In this document: positions 1 through 11,000 of the stretch, in pieces | Position numbering within the stretch: the first letter of the stretch is position 1 | Layout of the letters: the number at the start of each line of letters is the position of its first letter | Assembly: GCA_030278955.1 (NCBI GenBank) | Contig: JAOANR010000001.1 | Coordinates: forward strand, 43,426,890 to 43,490,889 | Reading direction: 5' to 3' | From: Hygrophila difformis | Lineage: Eukaryota; Streptophyta; Magnoliopsida; Lamiales; Acanthaceae | DNA length: 64,000 nucleotides | Made by a program: the position numbers and the translations under genes | The notes under the pieces: model-generated | The model's input: only the letters and a program-made list of their open reading frames with translations | What the model was told of the DNA's origin: nothing | Databases searched by the model: none

Positions 1-2681
1 ATTACCTCGAAAGGCAGTGACCAATCGGGTGGTTGCACTATCGGTGCAGAAACCAACATCTTCTTGAGCGTGTCAAAGGCTTGGACACACGCTTCATTTA
101 TTAAGAAAGGATTTTCTTTACAAAGCAGATTAGTGAGCGGCTTGGCAATTTTAGAGAAATCCTTAATGAATCGTCGGTAAAAACCGGCATGCCCTAAGAA
201 GCTCCTAACTGATTTGATCGAGTTAGGAAGAGGGAGATTTGAAATGATGGAAACTTTGGCTGGATCAACTTCAATGCCTGCACGAGAAATGCGATGACCT
301 AACACTATGCCCTCAGTGACCATAAAATGGCACTTTTCCCAATTTAAAACCAAGTTAGTGTCCTCACACCTCTTTAAAATCTTAGCAAGATTGGTCAAAC
401 AATCTTCGAACGTATCTCCATACACAGAGAAGTCATCCATGAAGACCTCAATGCATTTTTCGATAAATTCAGAGAAAATAGACATCATGCATCTTTGAAA
501 AGTAGCAGGTGCATTGCACAAACCAAAAGGCATCCGTCGATAGGCAAAAGTACCGTACGGGCAAGTAAAAGTGGTTTTATCATGGTCTTCACTAGAAATA
601 ACAATCTGATTATAACCAGAATAACCATCCAAAAAGCAATAAAACTCTCTCCCTGCCAACCTCTCAAGCATCTGATCAATGAATGGCAATGGAAAATGGT
701 CCTTGCGTGTGGCCTCGTTCAGCTTCCGGTAATCGATACAAACTCTCCATCCGGTCACTGGCCTGGTTGCAACCTCTTCTCCTTGCTCATTCTTGGTTAT
801 GCACATCCCTCCTTGTTTGGGTACGACCTGCACTGGGCTAACCCATTTGCTATCAGAGATAGGATAAATTATACCAGCATCTAAGAGCTTGATAACTTCT
901 TTCCTTACCACTTCCTGCATAAGGGGGTTCAATCGCCTCTGAGGTTGACGGGAGGGTTTAAACTCTTCTTCCATTAGAATCCTGTGCATGCAAATAGAAG
1001 GGCTTATTCCTTTTATATCAGAAATGGTCCAACCTATTGCATGTACATGTTTCTTAAGAACGACCACCAGAGCATTTTCTTGCTCTTGGGAGAGCTTAGC
1101 CGAAACAATCACGGGTAACTTTTTATGTTCTGCGAGAAACGCATACTTGAGATGATCGGGTAATGTTTTAAGTTCAAGCTCTGGTGGACATTCAACGGAA
1201 GGGAGTAGTTTGCGAGAAATGGGTAGTGGGAGAACAGATTTACCTTCGGGATCCTGCATCAGTACAGGATCCTCTTCCTCCTCTTGGTTGGCGTCATCAT
1301 GGAAGTCGATGCCGTCAAATTCCTCCAAATCCCCTGTTTCGGGATCGGCGAAGTGAACGGCTTTGCATCCTTTGTGCTCCACGCCAGCAGGCTTCAGTAC
1401 CTGCTTTGATAGTTCATCCAGCATCATTTCACAATCAAGTTCAGAGTCTGGCTCTTCCCTAACTATTACATTTTCAAATGAGAAACAAGAACTGTCATTC
1501 GGAAATTTCTGCAATTTCTCCATATCAAAGATGATCTCCTCGCCATCGACCCTTAAGGTGACTTTTCCGGATTTAGCGTCAATCAGTGCACCACCAGTGG
1601 CTAGAAATGGGCGTCCAAGGATAAGCGGCATTTCAGAATCCTCTTCAATGTCGAGGACGATGAAGTCGACCGGGAAAAGAACCTGCCCGGTTTTGACCAC
1701 AACATCCTTGAGGATTCCTACGGGCTGAGTGATCGATCTGTCTGCAAGTTGCAGTCTCATCTTGACCGGTTGAATTTCTCCAAGCTTAAGGCGAACAACC
1801 ATAGCTAGTGGCATCACATTGATGCTTGATCCTAAATCACAAAGCCCCATACTCACTTTGGCCTTTCCGAATTGTACTGGAAGTGTGCAACATCCGGGGT
1901 CCTCTTTCTTTTCAGGCATTCTCCTCTGAACGATGGCACTGCATGTGCTGTTGAGAATAATTACCTCTTCCTGCTCAACCTGCCTTTTTCCTGAAATCAA
2001 TTCTTTCAAGAACTTAGCATAGATGGGCATTTCGGAAATCATTTCTGTGAGAGGAATGGTTATCTCTACAGACTTTAATCGTTGCAGAAATTTCTTGAAT
2101 TTAAGATCATGTTCTTTATTTTTAAGCCGCGCAGGATAAGGAATCCTGGGCATGTACTTGTTATTAGCAATTTTTGGTGGTGAAGGGGAGGAAGTTGTAC
2201 CTTCACCTGTACCCTTATCTGTTTCAGCCATTTCAGGCGCAGCTTCAGTCTGCAATTCGGCTGTCTCTTTTTCCACTTCGTTCCCATTATCAGCTTCCTT
2301 ACCAGCATTGTCAACAATATCATCTTCTTCAAATTCCGCTCCAGTATCTGCTCCCTTTGGTCCAGCTAGTACTCTTCCAGATTTCAAGGTTATTGCCTTG
2401 CATTGCGGGTTCTTTTCTGCAGTGCTTGGCAATGTTCCTTTGTCCCTTTTCTGCATCTCATTAGCCATCTGTGTAACTTGGGTCTCCACATTTCTGATGG
2501 AGGCCTGCAGTTGATTGTTGATCTCTTTCTGACTAGTGATGAAATCAGTCATCAGATTCTCAAGCCTTGAAGGGGGCTTTTGATTCTGATTCTGATTTTG
2601 ATGCTGATTCTGATTCCACTGGCCTTGGTTTGGGACAAACTGAGGCTGGAAACTCTGATTGGGCTGAAAGTTCTGGAAATT
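1..2681 (-). CDS. pol: Element A pol, protease and reverse transcriptase (partial, runs off window)
   Basis: This is in the same frame as gag, separated from it only by the TAG at 2682-2684, and is open to the window edge. Reading from the right: a Q/N-rich end of gag, the conserved MPRIPYPARLKNKE segment (ATG at 2151-2153), and a retropepsin-like domain with the active-site motif CDLGSSINVMP (Asp codon 1836-1838). Further on are the RT blocks KEVIKLLDAGIIYPISDSKW, WRVCIDYRKLN and the catalytic FMDDF (Met codon 438-440). The frame leaves the window at PDWSLPFE, just before RNase H. It would cleave the polyprotein and copy element RNA in virus-like particles. I see no second disablement, so this copy may be near-functional. 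Confidence 0.87.
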
Positions 2682-4238
2682 CTAAGGTGGCCTCTGCTGG
2701 ATCTGAGGTTGGAAACCTGGATTCTGAAAATGTTGGCCCCTGTTCTGATTGAATCCTTGGTTCTGCTGAGGGTTGAACTGTTGTTGCTGTGGCTTGTTCA
2801 AGAGATGTGAGTTTAAGGCGTTGTTGTTTGAATAAGACAAATTCGGGTGTCTATTTGGAAAAGCTCCTGCATAGTTACAGCTCTCAGCTGTGACTTGCTC
2901 GCATGTGTCAGTTGCATGAGCGCCTTGACACAGTCCACAGATCACATCAGTTTGCTGTCCCTGCGCAGAACTTCCAACTCCTTGATTTACAGACAACGCT
3001 GCCACTTGCTCTTGAAGCTTTTCAATGTCTGACTTCTCTACTGTACCTACAGCACATAAACTACGAGGGGGAGTGAGATTACCATCATCAGTTAGAACAG
3101 AACGGTTTACACTCATGGCTTCAATCTTTGCCCAGGCTTGGTCCATCGGTATGTAGAGCAAATGTTGACCACCGGCAGCATCAAGCATGGATTTCCATGC
3201 TGGGGTCAGACCACTGTAGAACTTTCTCAGTCTCTCCCAGTCATGGAAGCCATGTTGAGGACACTTCCTGAGCAGGTTGAAGAATCTTTCCTTTGCATCA
3301 TACAAGGACTCGTCTGGTTTCATCTTGAATTCCGCAATTTTGGAGCGGCATTCATCCACCTTGGACTCCGGGAAGTATTTTGCTAGGAAGTTTCTGATCA
3401 CATCTTCCCATGTAGACTTCTGATTTACGGGCAGTGACTTGTACCCTGTTCGTGCTCCGCTTGTCAGAGAGAAGGGGAATAGCCTTAGTCGAATAGTGTT
3501 TGTGGGTACATCACGATTCTTGATCGTGTCACACAATTCTAGGAAGGTTTGCAGGTGATCATGGGGATCTTCATGACTTGCTCCGGCAAACTGGTTGCTC
3601 TGGACTAGATTGATTAGGGCCGGTTTCAGTTCGAAATTCCTGGCCAGGAATGGAGCTTGTCCAGGAATGTTCAGATATGGCTCTAAAATCGGCTGCATGT
3701 AATCAGCAGCAGCTGCTGCTTGATGATTGTTCTCGGGCCCGCCTTGGTACTGCTGTGGGTAGTAGTTCTGAGGCATGAAATAGTTCTTCGGATCATTGAA
3801 ATCATTCGGATTCGGGGGATTCTGATGGGGGTTATGGTATTGCTGATTCTGTTGGTTTGGGAAATTTTGCTGATTTGGTTGGTTTTGGTTGTTTGGTGGG
3901 TTTTGGTTCGGGTTGGGAGGGGGTGCCTCGAAGTGCTGCTGCTCCATGTTTGGTGGATTCCCACCTCCTTGTATGATCTGGGGAGGGGGATCATCCAAAT
4001 CATCATGATCAGCATCTTCGGGGTCTTCCTCAATGTTGTGAAGTGGGGGATTGGGTTGAATGATTGGTGGGATGTCAGGGTTTGCCATTTCGGAAATATC
4101 GCTGCTGGTGCTTGGCGAAAGTAATGCCTGTCGTTCCCGTTCCCTTCTTCGTTTAGTCTCCGCCTTAAGACGTCGAGCTGTCTTTTCTATCTCTGAATTA
4201 AACGGGATCTCGGCTGGCGTCTGCTTCCTCCTTTGCAT
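2682..4238 (-). CDS. gag: Element A gag
   Basis: This encodes 518 residues from an ATG 143 nt inside the PBS. Residues 1-60 are basic. Residues 60-190 are rich in Pro, Asn and Gln. About 195-340 form a Ty3/gypsy gag domain (motifs YKSLPVNQKSTW, KYFPESKVDECRSKI, KMKPDESLYDAKERFFNLLRKCPQHG). A zinc knuckle CGLCQGAHATDTC (CX2CX3HX4C) lies at about 434-446, followed by a Gln/Asn-rich tail. Gag packages element RNA and forms particles. The frame ends in TAG (context CCT TAG AAT), but homology to element B continues without a shift into PR-RT. The stop is therefore either a CAG-to-TAG mutation or, less likely, a readthrough site. Confidence 0.9.
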   Translation of the reverse strand: MQRRKQTPAEIPFNSEIEKTARRLKAETKRRRERERQALLSPSTSSDISEMANPDIPPIIQPNPPLHNIEEDPEDADHDDLDDPPPQIIQGGGNPPNMEQQHFEAPPPNPNQNPPNNQNQPNQQNFPNQQNQQYHNPHQNPPNPNDFNDPKNYFMPQNYYPQQYQGGPENNHQAAAAADYMQPILEPYLNIPGQAPFLARNFELKPALINLVQSNQFAGASHEDPHDHLQTFLELCDTIKNRDVPTNTIRLRLFPFSLTSGARTGYKSLPVNQKSTWEDVIRNFLAKYFPESKVDECRSKIAEFKMKPDESLYDAKERFFNLLRKCPQHGFHDWERLRKFYSGLTPAWKSMLDAAGGQHLLYIPMDQAWAKIEAMSVNRSVLTDDGNLTPPRSLCAVGTVEKSDIEKLQEQVAALSVNQGVGSSAQGQQTDVICGLCQGAHATDTCEQVTAESCNYAGAFPNRHPNLSYSNNNALNSHLLNKPQQQQFNPQQNQGFNQNRGQHFQNPGFQPQIQQRPP

Positions 4239-4381
4239 AGAACAACGGCTTCAATAATGACAGTACCTGTACAATCCCCAGGTTAGAAGTGGTTCTAAAG
4301 GTGAATATCTATAATTATATGTATAGGCTACTCTAGGAGCAATGAGGAATGTAATTCTCTAATTAAAACGGCGCTGCATCC
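4239..4381 (-). other. Element A untranslated leader
   Basis: These 143 nt lie between the PBS and the gag start codon. Part of the block (GTAATTCTCT followed by the GCTGCATCCTCCCC context) recurs next to the PBS of element C at 59030-59065, so the leader is conserved in the family. It probably contains the packaging signal; no ORF is seen. Confidence 0.6.
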
Positions 4382-4399
4382 TCCCCGGCAACGGCGCCA
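4382..4399 (-). other. Element A primer-binding site, tRNA-Asp type
   Basis: On the minus strand the 18 nt begin TGGCGCCGTTGCCGGG and directly follow the CA end of the LTR. They are complementary to the 3' end of plant tRNA-Asp (ending GGCAACGGCGCCA). This is the primer typical of the Athila group. The same site is present in element C at 59063-59080. Confidence 0.9.
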
Positions 4400-5029
4400 T
4401 GAAACTTTTGACAAGTTTCGTTAACACGAGCTTTTTCTAAAATATACCAGGTCAGATTTATTAAATGAAAAGCGTCATGATTCACGGGAAAGGGTTTAGG
4501 GATATATCAAGATTATTAGTCTTTTTATTACTCAAGTATGGTGCTTTGGTTTCAAATGGCGTTGTGGTCCTCTCTGTCATGAAATGTTGACAAATCTCAT
4601 GGCATAGCCGGGATAGGTTGACCTTCAGCCTGTCACACTGAGGATCCCCGGCAAATATGCCATGATACTTCTCATCAATTCTTGCCATAAGATTTCCTGC
4701 CATGAAACTTTTGACTAATTCCCACCACATGAGTATTTTCCGAAAATTCGTGATCCTGGCTTAGGTTTTATTTAATGAAACCAATTTATGATGGCGGTGT
4801 TGTGATTAGGAATATATTTATACGTAATCATGTTTTTATTGCTCGTAGTTAAGAAACTGTGCCCCCGAAAGCGCACGGTGTCAAAAATTGCAGTAATTTA
4901 TAGTAAGACCGGATCGTTCACTGGAGGATGTGCGATAGAAGCAGGTCCCACGTCGTTTTACTAGATTTTCCATTCGTATTGCTCAATAGGTTTGAAAGAT
5001 GATTAATATCTACTGACGGGAATTTAAAC

Positions 5030-5140
5030 TAGATCTTGAAAGCAGTTAAATTAATCTACAAAGCAAATAAATCTATTCTAGAAAGCGGATAAGAATTATT
5101 CTAGGAATGCAGTAAACATTATCTACGAAAGCAGGGAAAA
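5030..5140 (-). repeat. Short tandem repeats (gaaagc units) in LTR A
   Basis: Five to six degenerate units of about 24-27 bp have the form GAAAGC-R-GNTAAA followed by TTATTCTA. Homologous arrays lie at about 26870-26990 (LTR B), 36380-36530 (3' LTR C) and 59420-59570 (5' LTR C). The position is constant, in the promoter-distal (U5-side) part of the LTR, so the array is an old feature of the family. Confidence 0.6.
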
Positions 5141-7324
5141 GGTGCATTGTGCCAACCGTGAAGTTGCGTCACAATGTAGACAGAAAGGACAGGAAGAAAA
5201 GAATGAAAATTGGACAAGAGTGAGATACAGCAATATTAAACTTCCATTTTCATACGCAGATCTTTGTTTGGGATAATTCTATCAGATAGCTAATTCTCAT
5301 GCTCTCAATAAGGCTTTCCCTTTAACAGACAGGTACTTGCAATATGAGTTTACATGTTCTTAAGACCGCAAATTCTAAGATACCATAGATTCGTAACTGC
5401 CCTGGCCTGGGTGTGTTACTTCATCTGTGGTGGAAAAGCAACACCCGACACATCATTTATTGAAATGCCAAGTACCACTATCATTCTCCCATGTCACACC
5501 CAAAGATTTGAATCAAGCCCTAAACTATCCCTTAACTGTCAATCCTAGTAGCAGTTACACAACTCTCAATACAACCGAGTGACCTCTAATGAAAGCGGTT
5601 AAAAGAAAGCGGTAAAGAAAGCATTTAAAATCCTATCACTCGGAGGTTTTTGAAAGTCTGACCCTGGTAGTAAAAGACAGCTCCCCATCAGAATGAAGGA
5701 GTATGGATCAAGAATTCCCGGCTCTCAGTGAACCACTAGTGTGTTCACTTCCTTCCGGGTGATTATGAGATACAAACTAATGAAACGAACAAATAAATTA
5801 GTTCGTTCCGGATGCACTCACTCAGGACTCAAAAGTAAGCTTTGGCAGAAGAGGATAGCAGTTGAAAGAAAACTCAACCCTATCTTGGAAAATAACCAAG
5901 GCCTGGATGATGTTCCTCTAAGATTATTTACTACACTGTATTTGAATCCAAGTGGACCCCATCTCGGTGTAGCACTTAATCTTACATTTCCATCAACCAG
6001 CAATTTTGGAAAATAATGGATTTGAAAGTCATTCCCTGTCAGGTACTAGACTCTCAGTTAAAACACAGACCCTTTCAGTCTAGGCGAGACCTAATCGCTG
6101 AATCTGCTTCTTAATTCCCCAAAATACAACCCTTGACAGAATATGAATTAGTCATAACTGAAGAATTTATCCCTTACTCAGATCTGGATTTTATAAAGAG
6201 GTTTTTGTTGGAAATTTATAAAGCAATATCTGTTTAAGATCTAGACTTCTATTGTCCAAGGGAAGGATCCCAAAATAAGTACAGACCACAATAGTATATA
6301 ATATTATCATGCATAAAGATATATGGAAGTGTAAAATTAATTGACCCAAAATATAGATGCGGGTCTAAACAGAAGGTGAAACACAGAATGAAGTGGTCAA
6401 GGGACCAAAGTAATGGCAGAATAATCAGGTGAACTGTAAACATCTACTGTCCAATTTCCTAATCACTCGGATGGAGCGAATTTAGACAGCTTAGACCCTA
6501 TAATGGTGGTGTCAACACCAGTTGGGCCTCCACTGTCTGTGAATTCGGATAAAAACCTACATGCTTCCCTTCTATAATGATCATCAGTTGGCATTGACTG
6601 ATGCCAACTGACTCCCAGTACGGATTGGGATTCAGGTTTGGAAATTAAGATAATAAAAATAAAACTGTATCTGGATGGGAGTCAGCCGAGCAGCTATTAT
6701 AACCCCGGATGGACGAACCGCCAAGGCTTCCACTGACAGCCATCCAGACCATGCAAAATAACAATTAGTAACTAATACCCAGAATACGAGCTAGTTATCC
6801 ATGAGGGAGTACCCGCCAACATTAGTCTGATGTATTCTTTACTAATGGTTCCACACAACACACAAAGACAAAATAAATAAGAAACAAAAGAAGATCCCTT
6901 GTATGAGAGACATTGGTTTCTCATGCAAGGCTGTGGATTGGGTCCACAATTGATGGTCTTAAATAATCCTTCCTACCATAATTAATTACAGTCCAGATTA
7001 TCTGTTTAAGCCATCGAGATTTTGTTTATACAAGAATGTTTTAATGGCAATTGAACAAGGGTCCTTTAGTCATGATGATTATTGAAGTTTGATTATTGCT
7101 AATCTCAATCTTTAATCATTAATGAGTCAAGGGTTCAATCAGTTAAGTGATGCAAATGGAGAATCAAAATTTGGGCAGCATAACACCCTATATTGCAATT
7201 CCAGAATGTTACATCCTAACCCGTGGGGCTATGATGTGAGTGTTGCAATATAAAATAGGGAGAGAATGAAATTTGTTTGAGATTAAATAGTGGGAGAGGA
7301 ACCCTTGTCGCGATATCATAAATT

Positions 7325-7837
7325 TTGTCGCGGACCGAGATCCGCGACATGGACATCCCGACAAGTTTTTAGAATTTTTGGCAGCATAACGCCTCTTTGT
7401 CGCTATGTGAGATTTTGTCGCGGAACGTGGTTCCGCGACAAGAGTGACATCGCGACAAAGTGTTTTCAGAAAATTCCTAAAGCATTTGAACCCTTGTCGC
7501 TATGCATGGAAATTTTGTCGCGGAACGTGGTTCCGCGACAAGGTGTTCCGCGACAAGGTGTTCAAAGATCAAGGAACATGGCATAATTTTTCTGTCTCAG
7601 AATGGGATTTTGTCGCGGAACGTGGCTCCGCGACAAGATGATTCCGCGACAAGAAGCCATGAAGACAAAATGCAAGAGTTTGGCTCCTTTGTCGCTATGC
7701 ATGGACAGTTTTGTCGCGGAACGTGGCTCCGCGACAAGATATTCCGCGACAAAGGGTTTTAAATTATGGAGACAAGTGTCTTGAAACACCTTGGTCGCGG
7801 AACAGCCATTTTGTCGCGGAACGTGGTTCCGCGCCAG
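7325..7837 (-). repeat. GC-rich palindrome array in LTR A (about 97-bp phase)
   Basis: Six copies of a 25-27-bp palindrome have arms TTGTCGCGGAAC and GTTCCGCGACAA around GTG. They start at about 7325, 7415, 7515, 7610, 7711 and 7811, so the spacing is 90-101 bp. Half sites such as TTCCGCGACAAG and GTCGCTATGCATGG lie between them. The array is downstream of the LTR's TATA box in the direction of transcription. Overlapping reading frames through it (7290-7980, both strands) are by-products of the repeat. Confidence 0.85.
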
Positions 7838-8491
7838 AAGGCGGTTGGCGCCCAAGGTGGTTCAGGACAAAAATCAGAAAAAGCAGAAATGAACAGTGGC
7901 ATGCAAACAGCGTGATCTCACCCTATTTCAGATCAAAAAGCTATTCTAAGCTAAAAATAAGCAAGAAACATTCAAAATAAAGAAGAACATGCTTAAACAA
8001 AAATAACAAGGATGGGCAGAATATTAAAATAAAGCAGGAGTCCTAATCTAGGGTTTGATCACACATCCACACAACATTATCCATAATATGCCAACAGTAA
8101 ACATAAAAATAACAAAATGGGGGTCAAATGACCCCAAAATGAAAAAGAAAGCATAAATCCATGGGGTGTGAGACCCATTTCATGATTTGGGACACAAATG
8201 ATGAATGTTTTCCCATATTATTGAAGAGGTATTGTTAATACCCATGATTTGGGTATTACAAACCCTAAAACAAGAGTTTAGAAACCAAAACATGGTATAA
8301 AAATGGCTATCTAAGCAACTGTGAACAGTAAAACACTAAACTAAGCTAAACTAAGAGCAAAACTTAAATAATACATGAAAATAAACCTAAACTACTCTAC
8401 CTAAGGAAGAACTCCTAAGCTTGCCTGCAAGAGCTCTACAACAATTTCAATCTCTCTACTGGCCAACCCTTAGCTCATGGGAGACACCTCA

Positions 8492-8499
8492 TATTTATA
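8492..8499 (-). promoter_or_regulatory. TATA box of LTR A
   Basis: On the minus strand this reads CTTCTATAAATATGAGG, about 540 bp inside the LTR start. LTR B has CTTCTATAAAAGCTG at the corresponding place (23607-23614). The shared CTTCTATAAA context supports it as the retrotransposon promoter. Confidence 0.6.
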
Positions 8500-8587
8500 G
8501 AAGTGTAACCCTAAGCCCATGGGCCTTGATTCTAGCCCATTGTGTCTTAAGACATCACACACATCACAGCTTTGTCTCGGAGCATCA

Positions 8588-8735
8588 AGTTGGTCGCGGA
8601 ACACACTGCATGTGGCAAGGCTTCTCGACTGGGTCTTGTGTCTCTATTTGTGCATCTTGGTCGCGGAACATGCCTTTGTCGCGGAGCATGCCATCGCGAC
8701 AAAGGTCATCGCGCCAAGGGGCTTCTGCGACAAAG
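8588..8735 (-). repeat. Promoter-proximal GC-palindrome cluster in LTR A
   Basis: Degenerate copies and half sites of the same motif as in 7325-7837 (GGTCGCGGAACA, TTTGTCGCGGAGCATG, CATCGCGACAAAGG, TTCTGCGACAAAGG) lie just upstream of the LTR TATA box on the minus strand. LTR B has its own, unrelated palindromes in the matching place (23124-23511). Confidence 0.6.
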
Positions 8736-9041
8736 GTCTTCCTGGGCCTGCTGGATTGGGCCAGATGGGCCGAAAATATTCTTTTTGTGGGCTTTTCTAT
8801 CTTTTTCCCATCTTTTTGTTTCCTTTTCTTTTTCTCATGTTTTTGGATTTTTCTAACATAAATATGTAATAAAATTACATATTTATGTCTTTTTCACACC
8901 AGCTTATTATTTTTACAATTATGCATAAATTAGTCCAATTCGACTGCTTTCTTACTTAATGTAAGACCGGAATGCGATCAAATGCCCGTTTAAGACACGG
9001 AAATGGATTGAAAATAATGGTCATTTTTGGCCATTATCACA

Positions 9042-10240
9042 GGGACTGGTACAAGTCAGTCCCTATAAATCAGAGGAGCACTTGGGCAGACTTGGTGAAA
9101 AGCTTTTTGCTGAAATATTTTCCGGAATCAAAGATTGAGGAAGGACGAGCGAAAATTGGAGATTTTAAAATGAAGCCAGACGAGTCACTGTATGACGCGA
9201 AAGAACGATTCTTGGGCCTCATCAGGCGATGTCCCCAACACGGATACGCACCATGGGAGCAATTGAGGAAATTCTACGGAGGACTCACACATCCATGGAG
9301 AACAATGTTAGACGCCGCAGGCGGACGACATCTACTCCACTTGCCTATGGACCAAGCTTGGGAAAAGATTGAGACGATGTCAGTCAACAGATCCATCCTA
9401 AATACAGACGATAGGAAAGAGGATCCTCCGAGAAAAGTGTTTGCTGTAAGTGAAGGTAAAACAGATTTCGAAAAACTGCAAGAACAGGTAGCTGCAATAC
9501 AGCTGGGCCAGGATAAAGGGAAGGGAGTAGACACTTCCCAGGCAGGAGCCTCGTCAAACCAAGTTCAGACACAGCAATCGGGAGTTGTCCGTGGACTGTG
9601 TCAGGGACCTCATCCAACTGACACATGCCAACAGATCACTACCGAGAGTTGTAATTATGCTGGGAACTACCAGAATCGCCATCCCAACCTCTCCTACTCC
9701 AACAACAATGCACTTAATGCGCATTTGTTGCAGCCAAACCAGTTCGTAAATCAAAACCCACAGCAAAACTTCAGACCTCAGAACCAAGGATTCGTGCAGC
9801 AGAGAGTGCAGAATTTCCAAAATCAGAATCAGAATTTCCAACCTCAAATCCAACAGAGGCCTAATCAGAATCAAGCCCAAAATTTCCAGAGTTTCCAATC
9901 CCAACCTGATCAGAATCAGCAGTACAACCAAAGGCCACCATCTCGTTTGGAGAATCTGATGACCGAGTTTATAGCCAACCAAAAGGATATAAACCAACAA
10001 CTGCAGTCATCAATCAAGAATGTGGAGACACAAGTCACCCAATTGGCTAAGGAACTGCAGAACAGGGGGAAAGGAACACTTCCAAGCAATACTGAAGCTA
10101 ACCCGCAGTGTAAAGCAATCACATTGCGGGGAGGCAAGACTTTAGAAGGAAATACTGGACTTGGAAGAAGGATGACCGAGAAGGAAAAGGATCCGGTGGA
10201 GAATGAGCAAGGATTGAAAGAGGAGACGGTATTGGACTGG
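9042..10240 (+). pseudogene. gag: Element B gag (5'-interrupted by element A, frameshifted at 3' end)
   Basis: The coding sequence resumes at 9042 with DWYKSVPINQRSTWADLVKSF, in the middle of the gag domain. The open frame reaches back to an ATG at 8972, but that part is LTR sequence of element A. Conserved motifs are KYFPESKIEEGRAKIGDFK and PDESLYDAKERFLGLIRRCPQHG. In the zinc knuckle the first Cys is Arg (RGLCQGPHPTDTC against CGLCQGAHATDTC in A). A long Gln/Asn-rich tail follows. Somewhere between about 10200 and 10260 the reading frame changes by one; the remainder of that frame to 10429 is out of register. Confidence 0.85.
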
Positions 10241-11000
10241 TTAAAGACAAATCAGAAGCAGCTAATTCGCAGGCTGAAGCTGCACAGGAAGCTGAAAAGG
10301 GTAGGGTTGAAGGTACAACTTCCTTCTCTTTACCACCAAAAACTAATAATAATAAGTACATGCCAAGGGTGCCATACCCGGCACGTCTTAAAAATAAGGA
10401 ACAAAATGAAAAATTTAAAAAGTTTCTAGAAAGACTGAAAGCTGTCGAGATCACTATTCCACTGGTTGAAATGATTTCAGAAATGCCCGTCTATGCTAAA
10501 TTTCTTAAAGAAATGATTTCAGGGAGGAGAAAAATTGAGCAGGAGGAAGTAGTGATCTTGAACAGCAGTTGCAGTGCCATTATCCAAAGAGTGCTACCGG
10601 AGAAGAAAGAAGATCCAGAGTGCATTACACTGCCGGTCCACATTGGGAAAACTAATGTTGGAAAGGGATTGGTGCGATCTGGGTTCGAGCATCAACGTTA
10701 TGCCACTTGCCATGGTAAAACGTCTTCGCCTAGGAACGATCGAACCGGTCACAATGAAATTACAGCTGGAAGATCGATCAATTACCCATCCAATCGGAAT
10801 CCTGAAGGATGTAATTGTCAAAACTGGAGGGACACTCTTCCCGGTCGATTTCATCATTCTGGACATAGAAGAAGACTGTGAGATGCCACTGATCTTAGGC
10901 CGCCCCTTTCTCTCAACAGGTGGTGCACTCATAGATGCGCGATCAAATCACATCAAGCTCCGAGTCGGAGAAGAAGAGCTAAATTTCAACATGGGAAAGC
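10241..11000 (+). pseudogene. Element B protease region (two frameshifts)
   Basis: The segment MPRVPYPARLKNKEQNEKF and the protein up to LPVHIGKTNVGKGL is read in frame 1 (10360-10670). The active-site stretch CDLGSSINVMPLAMV is back in frame 2. One extra G near 10671-10672 (GGATTGGTGCGAT) explains this second shift. The rest of the domain (LILGRPFLSTGGALIDARS) matches element A. It is a retropepsin-like aspartic protease that would mature Gag-Pol; in this copy it cannot be made as one chain. Confidence 0.82.

Larger units (their letters stand above)
1..9041 (-). mobile_element. Element A: Athila-type Ty3/gypsy retrotransposon, 5' part (LTR, PBS, gag, PR-RT)
   Basis: The order on the minus strand is 5' LTR (9041 to 4400), tRNA-Asp PBS (4399-4382), leader, gag, protease and reverse transcriptase, which runs off the window at base 1. 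LTR type, PBS and gag/pol sequence all match element B, so both belong to one family, of the Athila group of Ty3/gypsy. The 5' LTR ends against B's gag coding sequence at 9041/9042, so A is inserted in B. RNase H, integrase, any env-like ORF and the 3' LTR lie beyond the left edge. Apart from one TAG the coding frame is open, so A is much younger than B. Confidence 0.88.
4400..9041 (-). repeat. Element A 5' LTR, 4642 bp
   Basis: On the plus strand it starts TGAAACTTTTGACAAG right after the PBS and ends CCATTATCACA against B's gag. The reverse complement of both ends matches the ends of B's 3' LTR (22771-27539) and C's LTR. The start has lost one T (TGTGATAATGG instead of TGTTGATAATGG). A block with gaaagc tandem repeats (about 5030-5140) and the block GTGCCCCCGAAAGCGCACGG (about 4860) are shared by all LTRs of the family. 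Small reading frames inside it (for example 5741-6016) are antisense to the element and are not considered genes. The promoter and the palindrome arrays are listed separately. Confidence 0.88.

Noticed and set aside
5741..6016. Conserved 91-codon frame, with a relative at 37062-37322
   Set aside because: It is antisense to the elements and conserved only because the LTR DNA is; no start or length conservation.
7325..7837. CRISPR-like array (regular palindromic repeats with spacers)
   Set aside because: Spacers are themselves partly repeated, the context is a plant LTR, and no cas genes are present.
7290..7980. Several overlapping reading frames of 60-98 codons on both strands
   Set aside because: They follow from the TGTCGCGG palindrome repeats, which lack stops in several frames; no protein family fits.
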